DNA from: Mycobacterium colombiense
GTDB lineage: Bacteria; Actinomycetota; Actinomycetes; Mycobacteriales; Mycobacteriaceae
Assembly (NCBI RefSeq): GCF_003284935.1
Contig: NZ_QMEV01000050.1
Location: 1-38,158, forward strand
Reading direction: 5' to 3'
Length of the DNA stretch: 38,158 nt
A program made the translations under genes and the position numbers. Positions 23,426 to 31,774 of the stretch are shown piece after piece. The notes below the pieces were generated by a model. It saw only the letters and a list, made by a program, of their open reading frames with translations, did not search any database and was not told the DNA's origin. Position 1 is the stretch's first letter, and each line of letters opens with the position of its first letter.

Positions 23426-24676
23426 TCAGTACCGCCCGAAGGCGAGTGCCACGTTGTGGCCGCCGAACCCGAATGAGTTGTTGATCGCGTAACGGAAATC
23501 GCCGTAGCGAGGTTCGCCCGCGACAACATCCAAGTCGATCTCGGGATCCGGTGTTTCGTAGTTGAGTGTTGGCGGTATCACGCCGTCCCGAAGGCTCAAT
23601 ACCGTGAGAACAGATTCCAAAGCCCCGACCGCACCGATGGAGTGCCCCAGAGCCGACTTCGGTGCGTACACCGCCGCTTCCTGGCAACCGGCGACCCGGA
23701 TTGCGTTGGCCTCGGCCGTGTCACCGATCGGCGTCGCGGTGCCGTGCGCGTTGACGTGGTCGATGTCCTTGGGGGACAACCCCGCCAACTCGAGCGACCT
23801 CGTCATCGCCCGGCCCGCACGCACGCCGTCCGCCGCCGGTGCCACCATGTGGAACGCGTCCGAGGTGATGCCGGCACCCATCAACCGGGCCAGCGGCTTG
23901 GCGCCGCGGGCCTTGGCGTGCTCTTCGGTCTCGATGATCATCAGGGCCCCAGCCTCGCCGAACACGAAGCCGTCGCGGTCCTTGTCGAACGGCCGAGACG
24001 CACGCTCGGGCTCGTCGTTGCGAGTGGACATGGCCCGCATCATCGAGAACGCCGCGATCGGCAGCGCCTCGATGGGGCCCTCGACCCCGCCGCAGACGGC
24101 GAAATCGGCGTCACCCATTGCGATCTGGCGCCACGCGTGCGCGATCGCCTCCGAGCCGGACGAGCACGCCGACACCGGGGTGATGACCCCGGCGCGGGCG
24201 CCCAGCTGCAGGCCCACCACCGCCGCGGCGCCGTTGGGCATAATCATCTGAACGGCGAGCGGCGACACCTTGCGGGGCCCGCCCTCGTTCATCAGGTCGT
24301 AGCTCTCCACGATCCTCTCGGCGCCGCCGAGACCGGTGCCGACCACGACCGAGAACCGGTCGGGGTCGACCTCCGGGCTGCCGGCGGACTCCCAGAGCTG
24401 AGTGCTGAGCAACTTCGCCAGCCGCTGGACGTACGACATGCGCCGCAAGTCGAGCCTGCTCATGTGCTCGTCGATGGGCTCCTTGAGGTGGCCACCGATC
24501 TGGACGGGCAGGTCCCACTTGGTGATGAACTCGTCTTCGAGAACGTGGATGCCGCTTTCGCCGGCCAACAAACCCTTCCACGTGCTCTCGATGTCCGGCG
24601 CGATCGAGGTCGTCGCCGCGACGGCGGTTACCACAACGTTGGGGTAACCGCCATTAGCAGTGGAAGGCTTGCTCAC
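23426..24676 (-). CDS. kasA: Beta-ketoacyl-ACP synthase KasA
   Basis: A 416-aa condensing enzyme, identical in length to Rv2245 and nearly identical in sequence as I recall it. It carries out early rounds of FAS-II elongation in mycolic acid synthesis and is essential in M. tuberculosis. SACSSG holds the nucleophile Cys171, HVNAHGTATPIGD the first catalytic His, and ALGHSIGAVGALES the second. The GTG start overlaps the acpM stop by 4 nt (GTGA), so the carrier and its condensing enzyme are translated together. Confidence 0.97.
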   Translation of the reverse strand: MSKPSTANGGYPNVVVTAVAATTSIAPDIESTWKGLLAGESGIHVLEDEFITKWDLPVQIGGHLKEPIDEHMSRLDLRRMSYVQRLAKLLSTQLWESAGSPEVDPDRFSVVVGTGLGGAERIVESYDLMNEGGPRKVSPLAVQMIMPNGAAAVVGLQLGARAGVITPVSACSSGSEAIAHAWRQIAMGDADFAVCGGVEGPIEALPIAAFSMMRAMSTRNDEPERASRPFDKDRDGFVFGEAGALMIIETEEHAKARGAKPLARLMGAGITSDAFHMVAPAADGVRAGRAMTRSLELAGLSPKDIDHVNAHGTATPIGDTAEANAIRVAGCQEAAVYAPKSALGHSIGAVGALESVLTVLSLRDGVIPPTLNYETPDPEIDLDVVAGEPRYGDFRYAINNSFGFGGHNVALAFGRY

Positions 24677-25020
24677 TTGCTGTCCGCTTCCAGCCTCGAC
24701 TTGACGTTGGCGACCGCCTCGGGGTTCTCGGTCTCCAGCTTGGCGCGCAGCGCCTCGGCAGCCTCGGGGTTCTCTTCCTCGAGCTTCTGGATGTAGGAGA
24801 CGACGTCACCAACGGTGCGCAGACCGGCGAGGTCCTCGTCGGGGATCTTGACGCCGTACTTGTCCTCGGTCTGCACGGCGATCTCAACCATCGACAGCGA
24901 GTCGATGTCCAGGTCGTCGACGAACGACTTCTCCGGGGTGACCTCGGAGGGCTCGATACCGGTCACCTCTTCGATGATCTCGGCGATACCGGCGATGATT
25001 TCTTCCTGGCTGACGGCCAC
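24673..25020 (-). CDS. acpM: Meromycolate-extension acyl carrier protein AcpM
   Basis: A 115-aa acyl carrier protein, the same length as Rv2244. The phosphopantetheine site is Ser41 in DIDSLSMVE. Residues 1-80 are the four-helix ACP fold, and the acidic tail from about 81 (NPEAAEALRAKLETENPEA) is the mycobacterial extension absent from ordinary ACPs. It ferries the growing chain between FAS-II enzymes. GAAGGGAAG precedes the GTG start at 8 nt. It follows fabD after 87 nt. Confidence 0.97.
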   Translation of the reverse strand: MAVSQEEIIAGIAEIIEEVTGIEPSEVTPEKSFVDDLDIDSLSMVEIAVQTEDKYGVKIPDEDLAGLRTVGDVVSYIQKLEEENPEAAEALRAKLETENPEAVANVKSRLEADSK

Positions 25021-25107
25021 AGCTTTCTTCCCTTCGTAATGTGTTGCGTGTTAGTCGAATTGACGTGATATGCGGTTGTACTGGTTATGCAACTGGTCGA
25101 GCTGGCT

Positions 25108-26016
25108 TTAGAGCTCGGCCAAAGCGTCCAGGTCTGCGGGCGACTTGACGGCGCGAGCCGTAACCCCCCGAAGTTCTCGTTTGGCGATACCGGTGAGAGT
25201 CCCCGCGGGCGGGAACTCCACGGCCGCAGTGACTTCCAGGTCACGCAGCGTCGCGGTGCACAGGTCCCAGCGCACCGGCTGGGTGAGCTGAGCGACCAGC
25301 GCCTCCATCGCCGCGGCCGCCGAGGCGACCGGCTTGCCGTCGCGGTTCGACAGCAGCGTGGCGGTGGGCTCGGACGTCTGGACGGCGGCCGCCGCGGCGG
25401 CATAACCGTCGAGCGCCGACGCCATGTATTTGGTGTGGAACGCGCCGGCCACGCCAAGCGCGCGCACCCGGGCCTTCTCCGGCGGGTCTTCGGCCAGCTT
25501 CTCCAGCGCGGTCAGCGCGCCGGCGGCGACGATCTGCCCGGCGGCGTTGCGGTTGGCGGGGAACAGGTCGAGCTGCTCGAGGCGGGCCAGCACATCGGCC
25601 TCGTCGCCACCGAGCACCGCGGACATGCCGGTCGGCTCGACGGCGCACGCCTTGGCCATCTCGGCGCCGCGGGTGGCGGCCAGCGCGACGGCGTCGTCGG
25701 CGGCGATCACGCCGGCGATCGCGTAGGCGGCGATCTCACCGACGGAGTGGCCGGCCACGACCAGTTCGGCGTCCGACAGCAGTCCGCGCTTGGTCAGCTC
25801 CTGGTGGGCTAGCAGCGTGGCGGCCACGACCAGCGGCTGGGTGACCGCGGTGTCGGTGATCTCTTCGGTCGATGCGGTGGTGCCCAGGCGCACGAGGTCG
25901 AGGCCACTGGCCTTGGACCACAGCGCCAACTGGTCAGCGGCGCCGGCGAGCTCCAGCCATGGCGAGAGCATCCCCTCGGTCTGCGAACCCTGTCCGGGCG
26001 CAAGCAATGCAATCAC
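25108..26016 (-). CDS. fabD: Malonyl-CoA:ACP transacylase FabD
   Basis: A 302-aa acyltransferase, the same length as Rv2243, that loads malonyl groups onto AcpM. GQGSQ (8-12) forms the oxyanion loop and GHSVGE holds the nucleophile Ser91. FHTKYM later in the chain carries the catalytic His. The GTG start at 26016 has no Shine-Dalgarno although the leader is likely to be about 37 nt long. It is the first gene of the FAS-II operon, directly behind the MabR-controlled promoter. Confidence 0.97.
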   Translation of the reverse strand: MIALLAPGQGSQTEGMLSPWLELAGAADQLALWSKASGLDLVRLGTTASTEEITDTAVTQPLVVAATLLAHQELTKRGLLSDAELVVAGHSVGEIAAYAIAGVIAADDAVALAATRGAEMAKACAVEPTGMSAVLGGDEADVLARLEQLDLFPANRNAAGQIVAAGALTALEKLAEDPPEKARVRALGVAGAFHTKYMASALDGYAAAAAAVQTSEPTATLLSNRDGKPVASAAAAMEALVAQLTQPVRWDLCTATLRDLEVTAAVEFPPAGTLTGIAKRELRGVTARAVKSPADLDALAEL

Positions 26017-26059
26017 GTGTTTAAGAGAACACTGTGGAAACGGTTTTGGCGGGTGTAAC

Positions 26060-26103
26060 AGATTATGAACCTCGTCTTAGGTTTTTGTGTACTCCCTACA
26101 AAA
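26060..26103 (-). promoter_or_regulatory. FAS-II operon promoter with MabR-type operators
   Basis: On the minus strand TAATCT (26065-26060) is a good -10 box. TTTTGT (26083-26088) and ACAAAA (26098-26103) form a perfect dyad with a 9-nt spacer. A second dyad AACCT-N6-AGGTT occupies 26068-26083. The proximal TTTTGT arm lies exactly where a -35 box would be (17-nt spacer to the -10), which replaces a recognisable -35 and fits an activator-dependent promoter. MabR, encoded next door, is the known activator of this operon. Confidence 0.6.
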
Positions 26104-26156
26104 CGGCTCCGTAAGCTACGGGTTTGATATCGTGCCGCGATCTGTTGCCTGGGTCA

Positions 26157-27482
26157 CTATCCGCCGAATTGCCCCCCAACGGCCCCTTTGACCGGCAGCG
26201 GAACAGCGGGCATGGCGTTGTTGACTGCGCTTGGCGGGTTGGTCGGGTAGTTGAGTTGGCCGACCGTCGCCGCCACGCGCAGCACATATGCATCACGTGG
26301 CTGCATGGGATCGCGGCCGGTGAAGTCGGTGATCCGCCGGAGTCGGTAGCGCACGGTGTTTGGATGAACGAACAACTTTCTGGCACAAGCCTCAATGGCG
26401 CCGCCACAATCTAAGTAAGCGTCGAGGGTCTCGATCAGCGTCGGACCCGCGTCGGCCAACGGGCCCATCACGTCGGTGTGCAGCGCCACGATCGCCGACG
26501 CATCGCCCATCAGGGCGCGTTCGGGCAGTAGTTCGCGCGCCGGCACGGGACGAGGCGCTCCGCGCCAGCCGCCCACGGCGTTCATGCCGGATATCGCCTC
26601 ACTGGCGCTGTGATAGGCCGCCGTCAGCATCGGTGCGGTGGGCCCGACGACCACGGGGCCGTCGGCGAACGCCGCCAGCAGATCGCCCAGGAATTTGTCG
26701 GTGGGCGACAATTGGCCGGACACGATCGCGACCAGCCAGGTGCCGTGCACGTCGGTGAGGGCCGCGCGCCCGTGCTGCGCGGCGATGTCGCGGACGTGCT
26801 GGCTCGCGCGTTCGCTGTCGTCGGGACCGGTGGACCCGTCGCGCCCGGGCGCCGGGGTCCCGACGACCACCGTCGCCGGGGCGGTGGTGTCCCAGTTCAG
26901 TGCCGCGGCGCGGGACAGCAGCTCGGGGCCCGTGTCGCCGCGGACCACCGCGTCGACGACGCTGGCCTCCATCCGGCTGTCCCAGGTCCCGCGCGCCTCG
27001 GCCGCGTTCGCGTAGGCGGTGGCGGCGGTGAACGCCAGGTCGCGGCTGTACTTCAGGATGCCCACCGTCAGCGCCGTCAGCTGCTCTTCGGAGCGGGCCA
27101 GCAGCGGGACGACTTCCTCGAAGAAGTCCATGGTCACGCGCGCCATGTCGACGCTGTGGCGCAACGCGATGCGGCGGGCGAGGTCCTGGGGCACCAGTTC
27201 GAAGGCCTGCGCGGTGTGGCTGACGTTGCTGTGCGGGTCTTGCATCCACTCGGCGAAGTTGTTGATGGCCGTCTGCACCACCAGCGCCATGCTGGCCCGC
27301 TGCGACGCCTCCAGGTCGGCGAAGAACGGCAACCGATCACCCATGACCGAGACCGCCTCGGTGGCCAGGCGGCCGGAGTACTGCTTCAGCCGCCGCAGCA
27401 CGGACTCCGGCACGGTGTCCAGCAGCTCCAGCGGCGATCGGGGTTGCTTGGCGAACGGACCGGCGAAGGGGTTGTCATTCAC
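26157..27482 (-). CDS. mabR: FAS-II transcriptional activator MabR (PucR/CdaR-type)
   Basis: A 441-aa regulator, the counterpart of Rv2242. Residues about 30-170 are an N-terminal helical sensor domain, the middle is a GGDEF-like CdaR domain, and the C-terminal HTH (about 372-408) contains YLDCGGAIEACARKLFVHPN then TVRYRLRRI, the PucR-type recognition helix. MabR binds upstream of fabD and activates mycolate synthesis in response to lipid state. After the HTH there is a Pro-rich tail of about 30 residues. The GTG start has TAGCTT 6 nt upstream and no Shine-Dalgarno, so its mRNA is probably leaderless. Confidence 0.93.
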   Translation of the reverse strand: MNDNPFAGPFAKQPRSPLELLDTVPESVLRRLKQYSGRLATEAVSVMGDRLPFFADLEASQRASMALVVQTAINNFAEWMQDPHSNVSHTAQAFELVPQDLARRIALRHSVDMARVTMDFFEEVVPLLARSEEQLTALTVGILKYSRDLAFTAATAYANAAEARGTWDSRMEASVVDAVVRGDTGPELLSRAAALNWDTTAPATVVVGTPAPGRDGSTGPDDSERASQHVRDIAAQHGRAALTDVHGTWLVAIVSGQLSPTDKFLGDLLAAFADGPVVVGPTAPMLTAAYHSASEAISGMNAVGGWRGAPRPVPARELLPERALMGDASAIVALHTDVMGPLADAGPTLIETLDAYLDCGGAIEACARKLFVHPNTVRYRLRRITDFTGRDPMQPRDAYVLRVAATVGQLNYPTNPPSAVNNAMPAVPLPVKGAVGGQFGG

Positions 27483-27488
27483 CCCTAA

Positions 27489-27494
27489 AAGCTA
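27489..27494 (-). promoter_or_regulatory. -10 hexamer of a leaderless promoter (mabR)
   Basis: TAGCTT on the minus strand ends 6 nt before the GTG at 27482, leaving no room for a normal ribosome site. Confidence 0.45.
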
Positions 27495-27600
27495 CGCGCT
27501 TTTTCTGGAAGTTTCCGCCAAAGGCGGCGCGTGGCGTTCTTAAGAAGCGGGGCCCCTGGCGGCTCGCGGGACATGCCGGGCGCCCGCCACGCCCTGTTCC

Positions 27601-27664
27601 GGCGCCGAACGTGAAACTAGCTTCACGCTCGGCGCCCAGCGTGAAACTAACTTCACGCTCGGCG
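27601..27664. repeat. Two tandem palindromes downstream of aceE
   Basis: The core GTGAAACTA(G/A)CTTCAC occurs at 27611-27626 and 27641-27656, a direct repeat with a 30-nt period. Each copy is itself a near-perfect palindrome: 27601-27636 pairs over 18 bp with two mismatches, and 27633-27664 over 16 bp with three. The arms share CGCTCGGCG. It lies about 40-105 nt after the aceE stop and before mabR, so it may terminate aceE transcription, but the doubling suggests a dispersed palindromic element. Confidence 0.7.
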
Positions 27665-27705
27665 GGCGGAGTCGGTCCTGCGCCGAGCCGGGCCGCGGCC
27701 TGACG

Positions 27706-30495
27706 TCAGGCGACCCCGGGGTCGGACGTCTGCTCCGGGGCGGCCTGCACGTCGTCGATCTTGTACTGGCGGGCGGCGGCGACCGGCACCGAGGGGTCGA
27801 TCTCCCCGTCGCGCGCCAGCGCCTCGAGCACCGCGACCACCTGCGACTCGGCGTCGGTGTTGAAGTACCGCCGCGCCGCCGGCCGGGTGTCGGAGAAGCC
27901 GAACCCGTCGGTGCCCAGGGTGACGAAGGTGCCCGGCACCCAGGGCCGGATCTGCTCGGGGACGGCGCGCATCCAGTCGGAGACGGCGACGACGGGGCCG
28001 ACGGCGTTCGACAGGGCCTGGGTGACGTAAGGGACACCGGCCGGCCGGTCCGGGTGGCGCAGCCTCGCCCTGTCGACGGCCACGCCGTCGCGGTTCAACT
28101 CGCCCCAGCTGGTCACCGACCACACGTCGGCGGCGACGTCCCACTCCGCGGCCAGCATCTCGGCCGCCTGCAGCGCCGACGGCATCGCGACCCCCGAGGC
28201 CAGGATCTGCGCCTTGTTGGCCCGCTGTTCGGTGGCCACGTGGTAGCGGTAGAGGCCACGCAGCACGCCCTCGGGGTCGAAGTTCTGCGGCTCGGGCGGC
28301 TGCACGTACGGCTCGTTGTAGATGGTGATGTAGAAGAACACGTCCTCGGGGTTCTCCCCGAACATCCGGGCCAGCCCGCTTTCCACGATGTAGGCGATCT
28401 CGTAGGCGAACGCCGGGTCGTAGGCGACCACCGCCGGGTTGGTGCTGGCCAACAGCAACGAGTGGCCGTCGGCGTGTTGCAGCCCCTCGCCGGTCAGCGT
28501 CGTGCGCCCCGCGGTGGCGCCGAGCAGGAAGCCCCGCGTCATCTGGTCCGCGGCGGCCCACAAGCCGTCACCGGTGCGCTGGAAGCCGAACATCGAATAG
28601 AAGATGTAGATCGGGATCATCGGCTCGTTGTGCGTGGCGTACGACGTGCCCGCCGCGATGAACGACCCCACCGACCCGGCCTCGTTGATGCCCTCGTGCA
28701 GGATGTGCCCGGCTTCGCTTTCCTTGTAGGCCAGCATCAGCTCGGCGTCGACGGCGGTGTACAGCTGGCCGTTGCGGTTGTAGATCTTCAGCGACGGGAA
28801 CCACGAGTCCATGCCGAAGGTGCGCGCCTCGTCGGGAATGATCGGCACGATGCGCGGACCAACTTCTTTGTCCCGCAACACTTCCTTGAAGGTCCGGACT
28901 GTCGCCATGGTGGTGGCGACCTCCTGGGTTCCCGATCCCTTCTTCAGCGCGGCGTAGGTCTCGCGGCCGGGCAGCCGCAACGCCTTGGCCTTCGTCCGCC
29001 GCTCGGGCAAGAAGCCGCCGAGGGTGCGCCGGCGGTCGACCATGTAGCGGATCTCCTCGGCGTCCGAGCCGGGGTGGTAGTAGGGCGGCAGGTAGGGATC
29101 CTCCTCCAGCTGCGCGTCGCTGATCGGGATCCGGATCGCGTCACGGAAGTCCTTAAGGTCTTGCAGCGCAAGCTTTTTCATCTGGTGCGTGGCGTTGCGG
29201 CCCTGGAAATGCGCACCCAGCGAATAGCCCTTGATCGTCTTGGCCAGGATCACCGTGGGCTGGCCCTTGTGGTCGACGGCCGCGCGGTAGGCGGCATAGA
29301 CCTTGCGATAGTCGTGGCCACCGCGCTTGAGGTTCCAGATTTCGGAATCGGTCATATTCTCCACGAGCGCTTTGGTGCGCGGATCCCGGCCGAAGAAGTG
29401 GTCGCGCACGTAGGCGCCGTCGTTGGCCTTGTACGTCTGGTAGTCCCCGTCCGGGGTGGTGTTCATCAGGTTCACCAGCGCGCCGTCGCGGTCGGCGTGC
29501 AGCAGGGCGTCCCATTCGCGGCCCCAGACCACCTTGATGACGTTCCAGCCGGCGCCGCGGAAGAACGACTCCAGCTCCTGGATGATCTTGCCGTTGCCAC
29601 GCACCGGACCGTCGAGGCGCTGCAGGTTGCAGTTGACCACGAACGTCAGGTTGTCCAGGCCCTCCAGCGCCGCGACGTGCGCGAGGCCGCGGCTTTCGGG
29701 CTCGTCCATCTCGCCGTCGCCCAAAAAGCACCACACGTGCTGGTCGGAGGTGTCCTTGATGCCGCGGTCGTGCAGGTAGTGGTTGAAGCGCGCCTGGTAG
29801 ATGGCGTTGAGCGGGCCCAGACCCATCGACACCGTGGGGAATTCCCAGAAGTCGGGCATCAGCCGCGGGTGCGGGTAGGAGGGCAGGCCGCCGCCGGCGT
29901 GGCTGTGCTCCTGGCGGAAGCCGTCCATCCGGTCGGCGGTCAGCCGGCCCTCCAGGAATGCGCGGGCGTAGATGCCCGGGGAGGCGTGGCCCTGGATGAA
30001 CACCTGGTCGCCGCCGCCGGGGTGCGACTTGCCGCGGAAGAAGTGGTTGAAGCCGACCTCGTAGAGCGCCGCGGACGACGCGTAGGTCGAAATGTGGCCG
30101 CCCACACCGACTCCCGGGCGCTGGGCGCGGTGCACCATGATGGCGGCGTTCCACCGGATCCACGCGCGGTAGCGGCGTTCGACGTCCTCGTCGCCGGGGA
30201 ACCACGGCTCCAGCTCGGTCGGGATGGTGTTGACGTAGTCGGTGGAGGTCAGCGACGGGATCGCGACGCGCTGTTCGCCCGCGCGTTCCAGCAATCGCAG
30301 CATGAGATAGCGCGCCCGCGACGGGCCGGAGCGCTCCAGCAGTTGATCGAAGGACTCCAGCCACTCCGACGTCTCGTCGGGATCGATGTCGGGAAGGTAG
30401 GAGGCCACCCCCTCGCGGATCACCCGGACGCGGTCGGGTTCGGTTGCGCCGTTGGGGTTTGTGGCCAGATCGTGGCGCACGAACTCAGTTGTCAA
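27706..30495 (-). CDS. aceE: Pyruvate dehydrogenase E1 component AceE
   Basis: A 929-aa homodimeric-type E1 enzyme, the counterpart of Rv2241. It decarboxylates pyruvate with thiamine diphosphate and passes the acetyl group to the lipoyl E2, feeding acetyl-CoA to the TCA cycle and to lipid synthesis. GDGEMDEPESRGLAHVAALE (from about residue 258) is the ThDP/Mg motif ending in NCN, and GGGDQVFIQGHASPGIYARA and HSHAGGGLPSYPHPRLM are E1 signatures. The start is a TTG at 30495 with AGGAG at 8 nt, giving the N-terminus LTTEFVRHDLA seen in relatives; the frame beyond to 30687 has no homology. It is divergent from the lipoprotein gene. Confidence 0.96.
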   Translation of the reverse strand: MTTEFVRHDLATNPNGATEPDRVRVIREGVASYLPDIDPDETSEWLESFDQLLERSGPSRARYLMLRLLERAGEQRVAIPSLTSTDYVNTIPTELEPWFPGDEDVERRYRAWIRWNAAIMVHRAQRPGVGVGGHISTYASSAALYEVGFNHFFRGKSHPGGGDQVFIQGHASPGIYARAFLEGRLTADRMDGFRQEHSHAGGGLPSYPHPRLMPDFWEFPTVSMGLGPLNAIYQARFNHYLHDRGIKDTSDQHVWCFLGDGEMDEPESRGLAHVAALEGLDNLTFVVNCNLQRLDGPVRGNGKIIQELESFFRGAGWNVIKVVWGREWDALLHADRDGALVNLMNTTPDGDYQTYKANDGAYVRDHFFGRDPRTKALVENMTDSEIWNLKRGGHDYRKVYAAYRAAVDHKGQPTVILAKTIKGYSLGAHFQGRNATHQMKKLALQDLKDFRDAIRIPISDAQLEEDPYLPPYYHPGSDAEEIRYMVDRRRTLGGFLPERRTKAKALRLPGRETYAALKKGSGTQEVATTMATVRTFKEVLRDKEVGPRIVPIIPDEARTFGMDSWFPSLKIYNRNGQLYTAVDAELMLAYKESEAGHILHEGINEAGSVGSFIAAGTSYATHNEPMIPIYIFYSMFGFQRTGDGLWAAADQMTRGFLLGATAGRTTLTGEGLQHADGHSLLLASTNPAVVAYDPAFAYEIAYIVESGLARMFGENPEDVFFYITIYNEPYVQPPEPQNFDPEGVLRGLYRYHVATEQRANKAQILASGVAMPSALQAAEMLAAEWDVAADVWSVTSWGELNRDGVAVDRARLRHPDRPAGVPYVTQALSNAVGPVVAVSDWMRAVPEQIRPWVPGTFVTLGTDGFGFSDTRPAARRYFNTDAESQVVAVLEALARDGEIDPSVPVAAARQYKIDDVQAAPEQTSDPGVA

Positions 30496-30666
30496 CGCAC
30501 TACTCCTGTTGTTGGCGGAATGTGTGCCGTAACGGGTGGGTCGCACCCTGCCCACCATCGTGCCGCACCGCCGTTGGGCGCGGATAGCCGACGTCGGGTA
30601 GCGGGCCGAGCGTCGGCCGGCGAACATCAACTCGGCGGGTCTGGGGCAAGCACAGGGGCCACCCGG

Positions 30667-30672
30667 TAACGT
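30667..30672 (+). promoter_or_regulatory. -10 hexamer of a leaderless promoter (lipoprotein gene)
   Basis: TAACGT ends 7 nt before the GTG at 30680, with no Shine-Dalgarno in between. Confidence 0.45.
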
Positions 30673-30679
30673 CAGGCTT

Positions 30680-31267
30680 GTGCTCATCCGGTGGCGTGCC
30701 GTCCCTCAGACGCAGGTGGGGGACTTCTCCCGGCGCTGGGCGTTGGCCCTCGGTTGTCTCGCCGTGGCGCTGATGGGCATCGTGGGGTGCACCTCCGTCA
30801 CCAACGGCACGGCAACGCCCGACACCAAGGTGGCTCCGGCCTACCGGCAGTCGGTGTCGGCGTCGGTGTCCGCGTCGTCGGCGACGTCGAGCATCCGGGA
30901 ATCGCAGCGGCAGCAATCGCTGACCACCAAGGCGGTGCGCACCGCCTGCGCCACGCTGATCACCACCAGCAAGAACGCGATCGACAAGACCAACGAGTTC
31001 GTCAAGGCGTTCAACGCCGGTCGCGGCACCGGGCCGACTGAGGGCCCGGCCATCGACGCCCTCAACGACAGCGCCACCACGGTGGGCAACAGCTTCAGCG
31101 ACGCGATGTCACAGCAGATCAAGGACGCGTTCAACGCCTACATCGACGCCGCCCGGGCCGTGGCCAACGCCATTGGCACGCACGCGGGGACGTCGGAATT
31201 CAACAAACGGGTCGATCAACTCAACGACACGAAAAAGAACGCGGTAAAACTCTGCCTGGCAACCTGA
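30680..31267 (+). CDS. Putative lipoprotein (Rv2240c-like)
   Basis: A 195-aa exported protein. After an N-terminal arm with two Arg (FSRRWALALG), a hydrophobic segment ends in IVGC (34-37), an acceptable lipobox with Cys37 as the lipid-bearing residue. Residues about 55-72 are Ser/Ala-rich linker (SVSASVSASSATSS). The mature domain is helical, with two cysteines (CATLITT and KLCLAT at the C-terminus) that could bond. No enzymatic motif is seen. It is divergent from aceE across 184 nt and lies in the position of Rv2240c; I do not know its function. Confidence 0.75.
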   Translation: MLIRWRAVPQTQVGDFSRRWALALGCLAVALMGIVGCTSVTNGTATPDTKVAPAYRQSVSASVSASSATSSIRESQRQQSLTTKAVRTACATLITTSKNAIDKTNEFVKAFNAGRGTGPTEGPAIDALNDSATTVGNSFSDAMSQQIKDAFNAYIDAARAVANAIGTHAGTSEFNKRVDQLNDTKKNAVKLCLAT

Positions 31268-31294
31268 TGATGCGGAAGTATGGACCGAGTTCTT

Positions 31295-31325
31295 GCTGTG
31301 CGACGATAATCCCGAATCGCACAGC
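31295..31325 (+). terminator. 9-bp hairpin between the lipoprotein and DUF3052 genes
   Basis: GCTGTGCGA (31295-31303) and TCGCACAGC (31317-31325) are perfectly complementary around 13 nt. It begins 28 nt after the lipoprotein stop and ends 12 nt before the AAGGAGG of the next gene. It may be a terminator or attenuator, or an operator for the next gene. Confidence 0.45.
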
Positions 31326-31351
31326 GCTCGGACGTTGAAGGAGGCTCCACG

Positions 31352-31774
31352 GTGGTCGCGGCGGATCACGCCCCGAGTTACGCTCGCAAACTGGGCATCC
31401 AACCCGACCAGGTTGTGCAGGAGTGGGGCTGGGACGAAGACACCGATGACGAGATCCGCGCCGCGGTCGAGGAAGCCTGCGGCAGTGACTTACTCGACGA
31501 GGACACCGACGAGGTAGTCGACGTCGTGCTGCTGTGGTGGCGAGACGGTGACGGCGACCTGGTGGACACCCTGATGGACGCGATCACTGCGCTGGCCGAA
31601 GACGGGGTGATCTGGGTGTTGACGCCCAAGACCGGCAAGCCCGGCCACGTTCTGCCGGCCGAAATCGCCGAGGCCGCACCGACCGCCGGTTTGATGCCGA
31701 CCTCGTCGGTGAACCTGGGCGACTGGAGCGCCAGCCAGTTGGTACAGCCCAAATCCCGGGCCGGGAAGCGTTGA
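31352..31774 (+). CDS. DUF3052 family protein (Rv2239c-like)
   Basis: A 140-aa acidic protein matching the actinobacterial DUF3052 family. The first half (YARKLGIQPDQVVQEWGWDE, then DEVVDVVLLWWRDGDGDLVD) and the second (ALAEDGVIWVLTPKTGKPGH) form the conserved core. No catalytic residues are evident. The GTG start has a textbook AAGGAGG 7 nt upstream. The stop overlaps the ahpE ATG (TGATG), so the two are co-translated, which hints at an oxidative-stress connection. The function is otherwise unknown. Confidence 0.88.
   Translation: MVAADHAPSYARKLGIQPDQVVQEWGWDEDTDDEIRAAVEEACGSDLLDEDTDEVVDVVLLWWRDGDGDLVDTLMDAITALAEDGVIWVLTPKTGKPGHVLPAEIAEAAPTAGLMPTSSVNLGDWSASQLVQPKSRAGKR

Noticed and set aside
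20649..23492. Long plus-strand frames opposite accD6 and kasB
   Set aside because: They mirror strongly conserved minus-strand enzymes and show only His/Arg/Val/Gly-rich shadow composition.
22086..24676. kasA and kasB as a recent duplication or assembly artefact
   Set aside because: They are the standard mycobacterial paralogues, clearly diverged, and in the usual order.
27601..27664. A CRISPR array
   Set aside because: There are only two units, each a palindrome without a unique spacer, and no cas genes are nearby.
28054..30669. A plus-strand open frame of 871 codons opposite aceE
   Set aside because: It mirrors aceE exactly, has no ribosome site or recognisable domain, and its Arg/Val/Gly/His-rich composition is what GC-rich antisense frames give.
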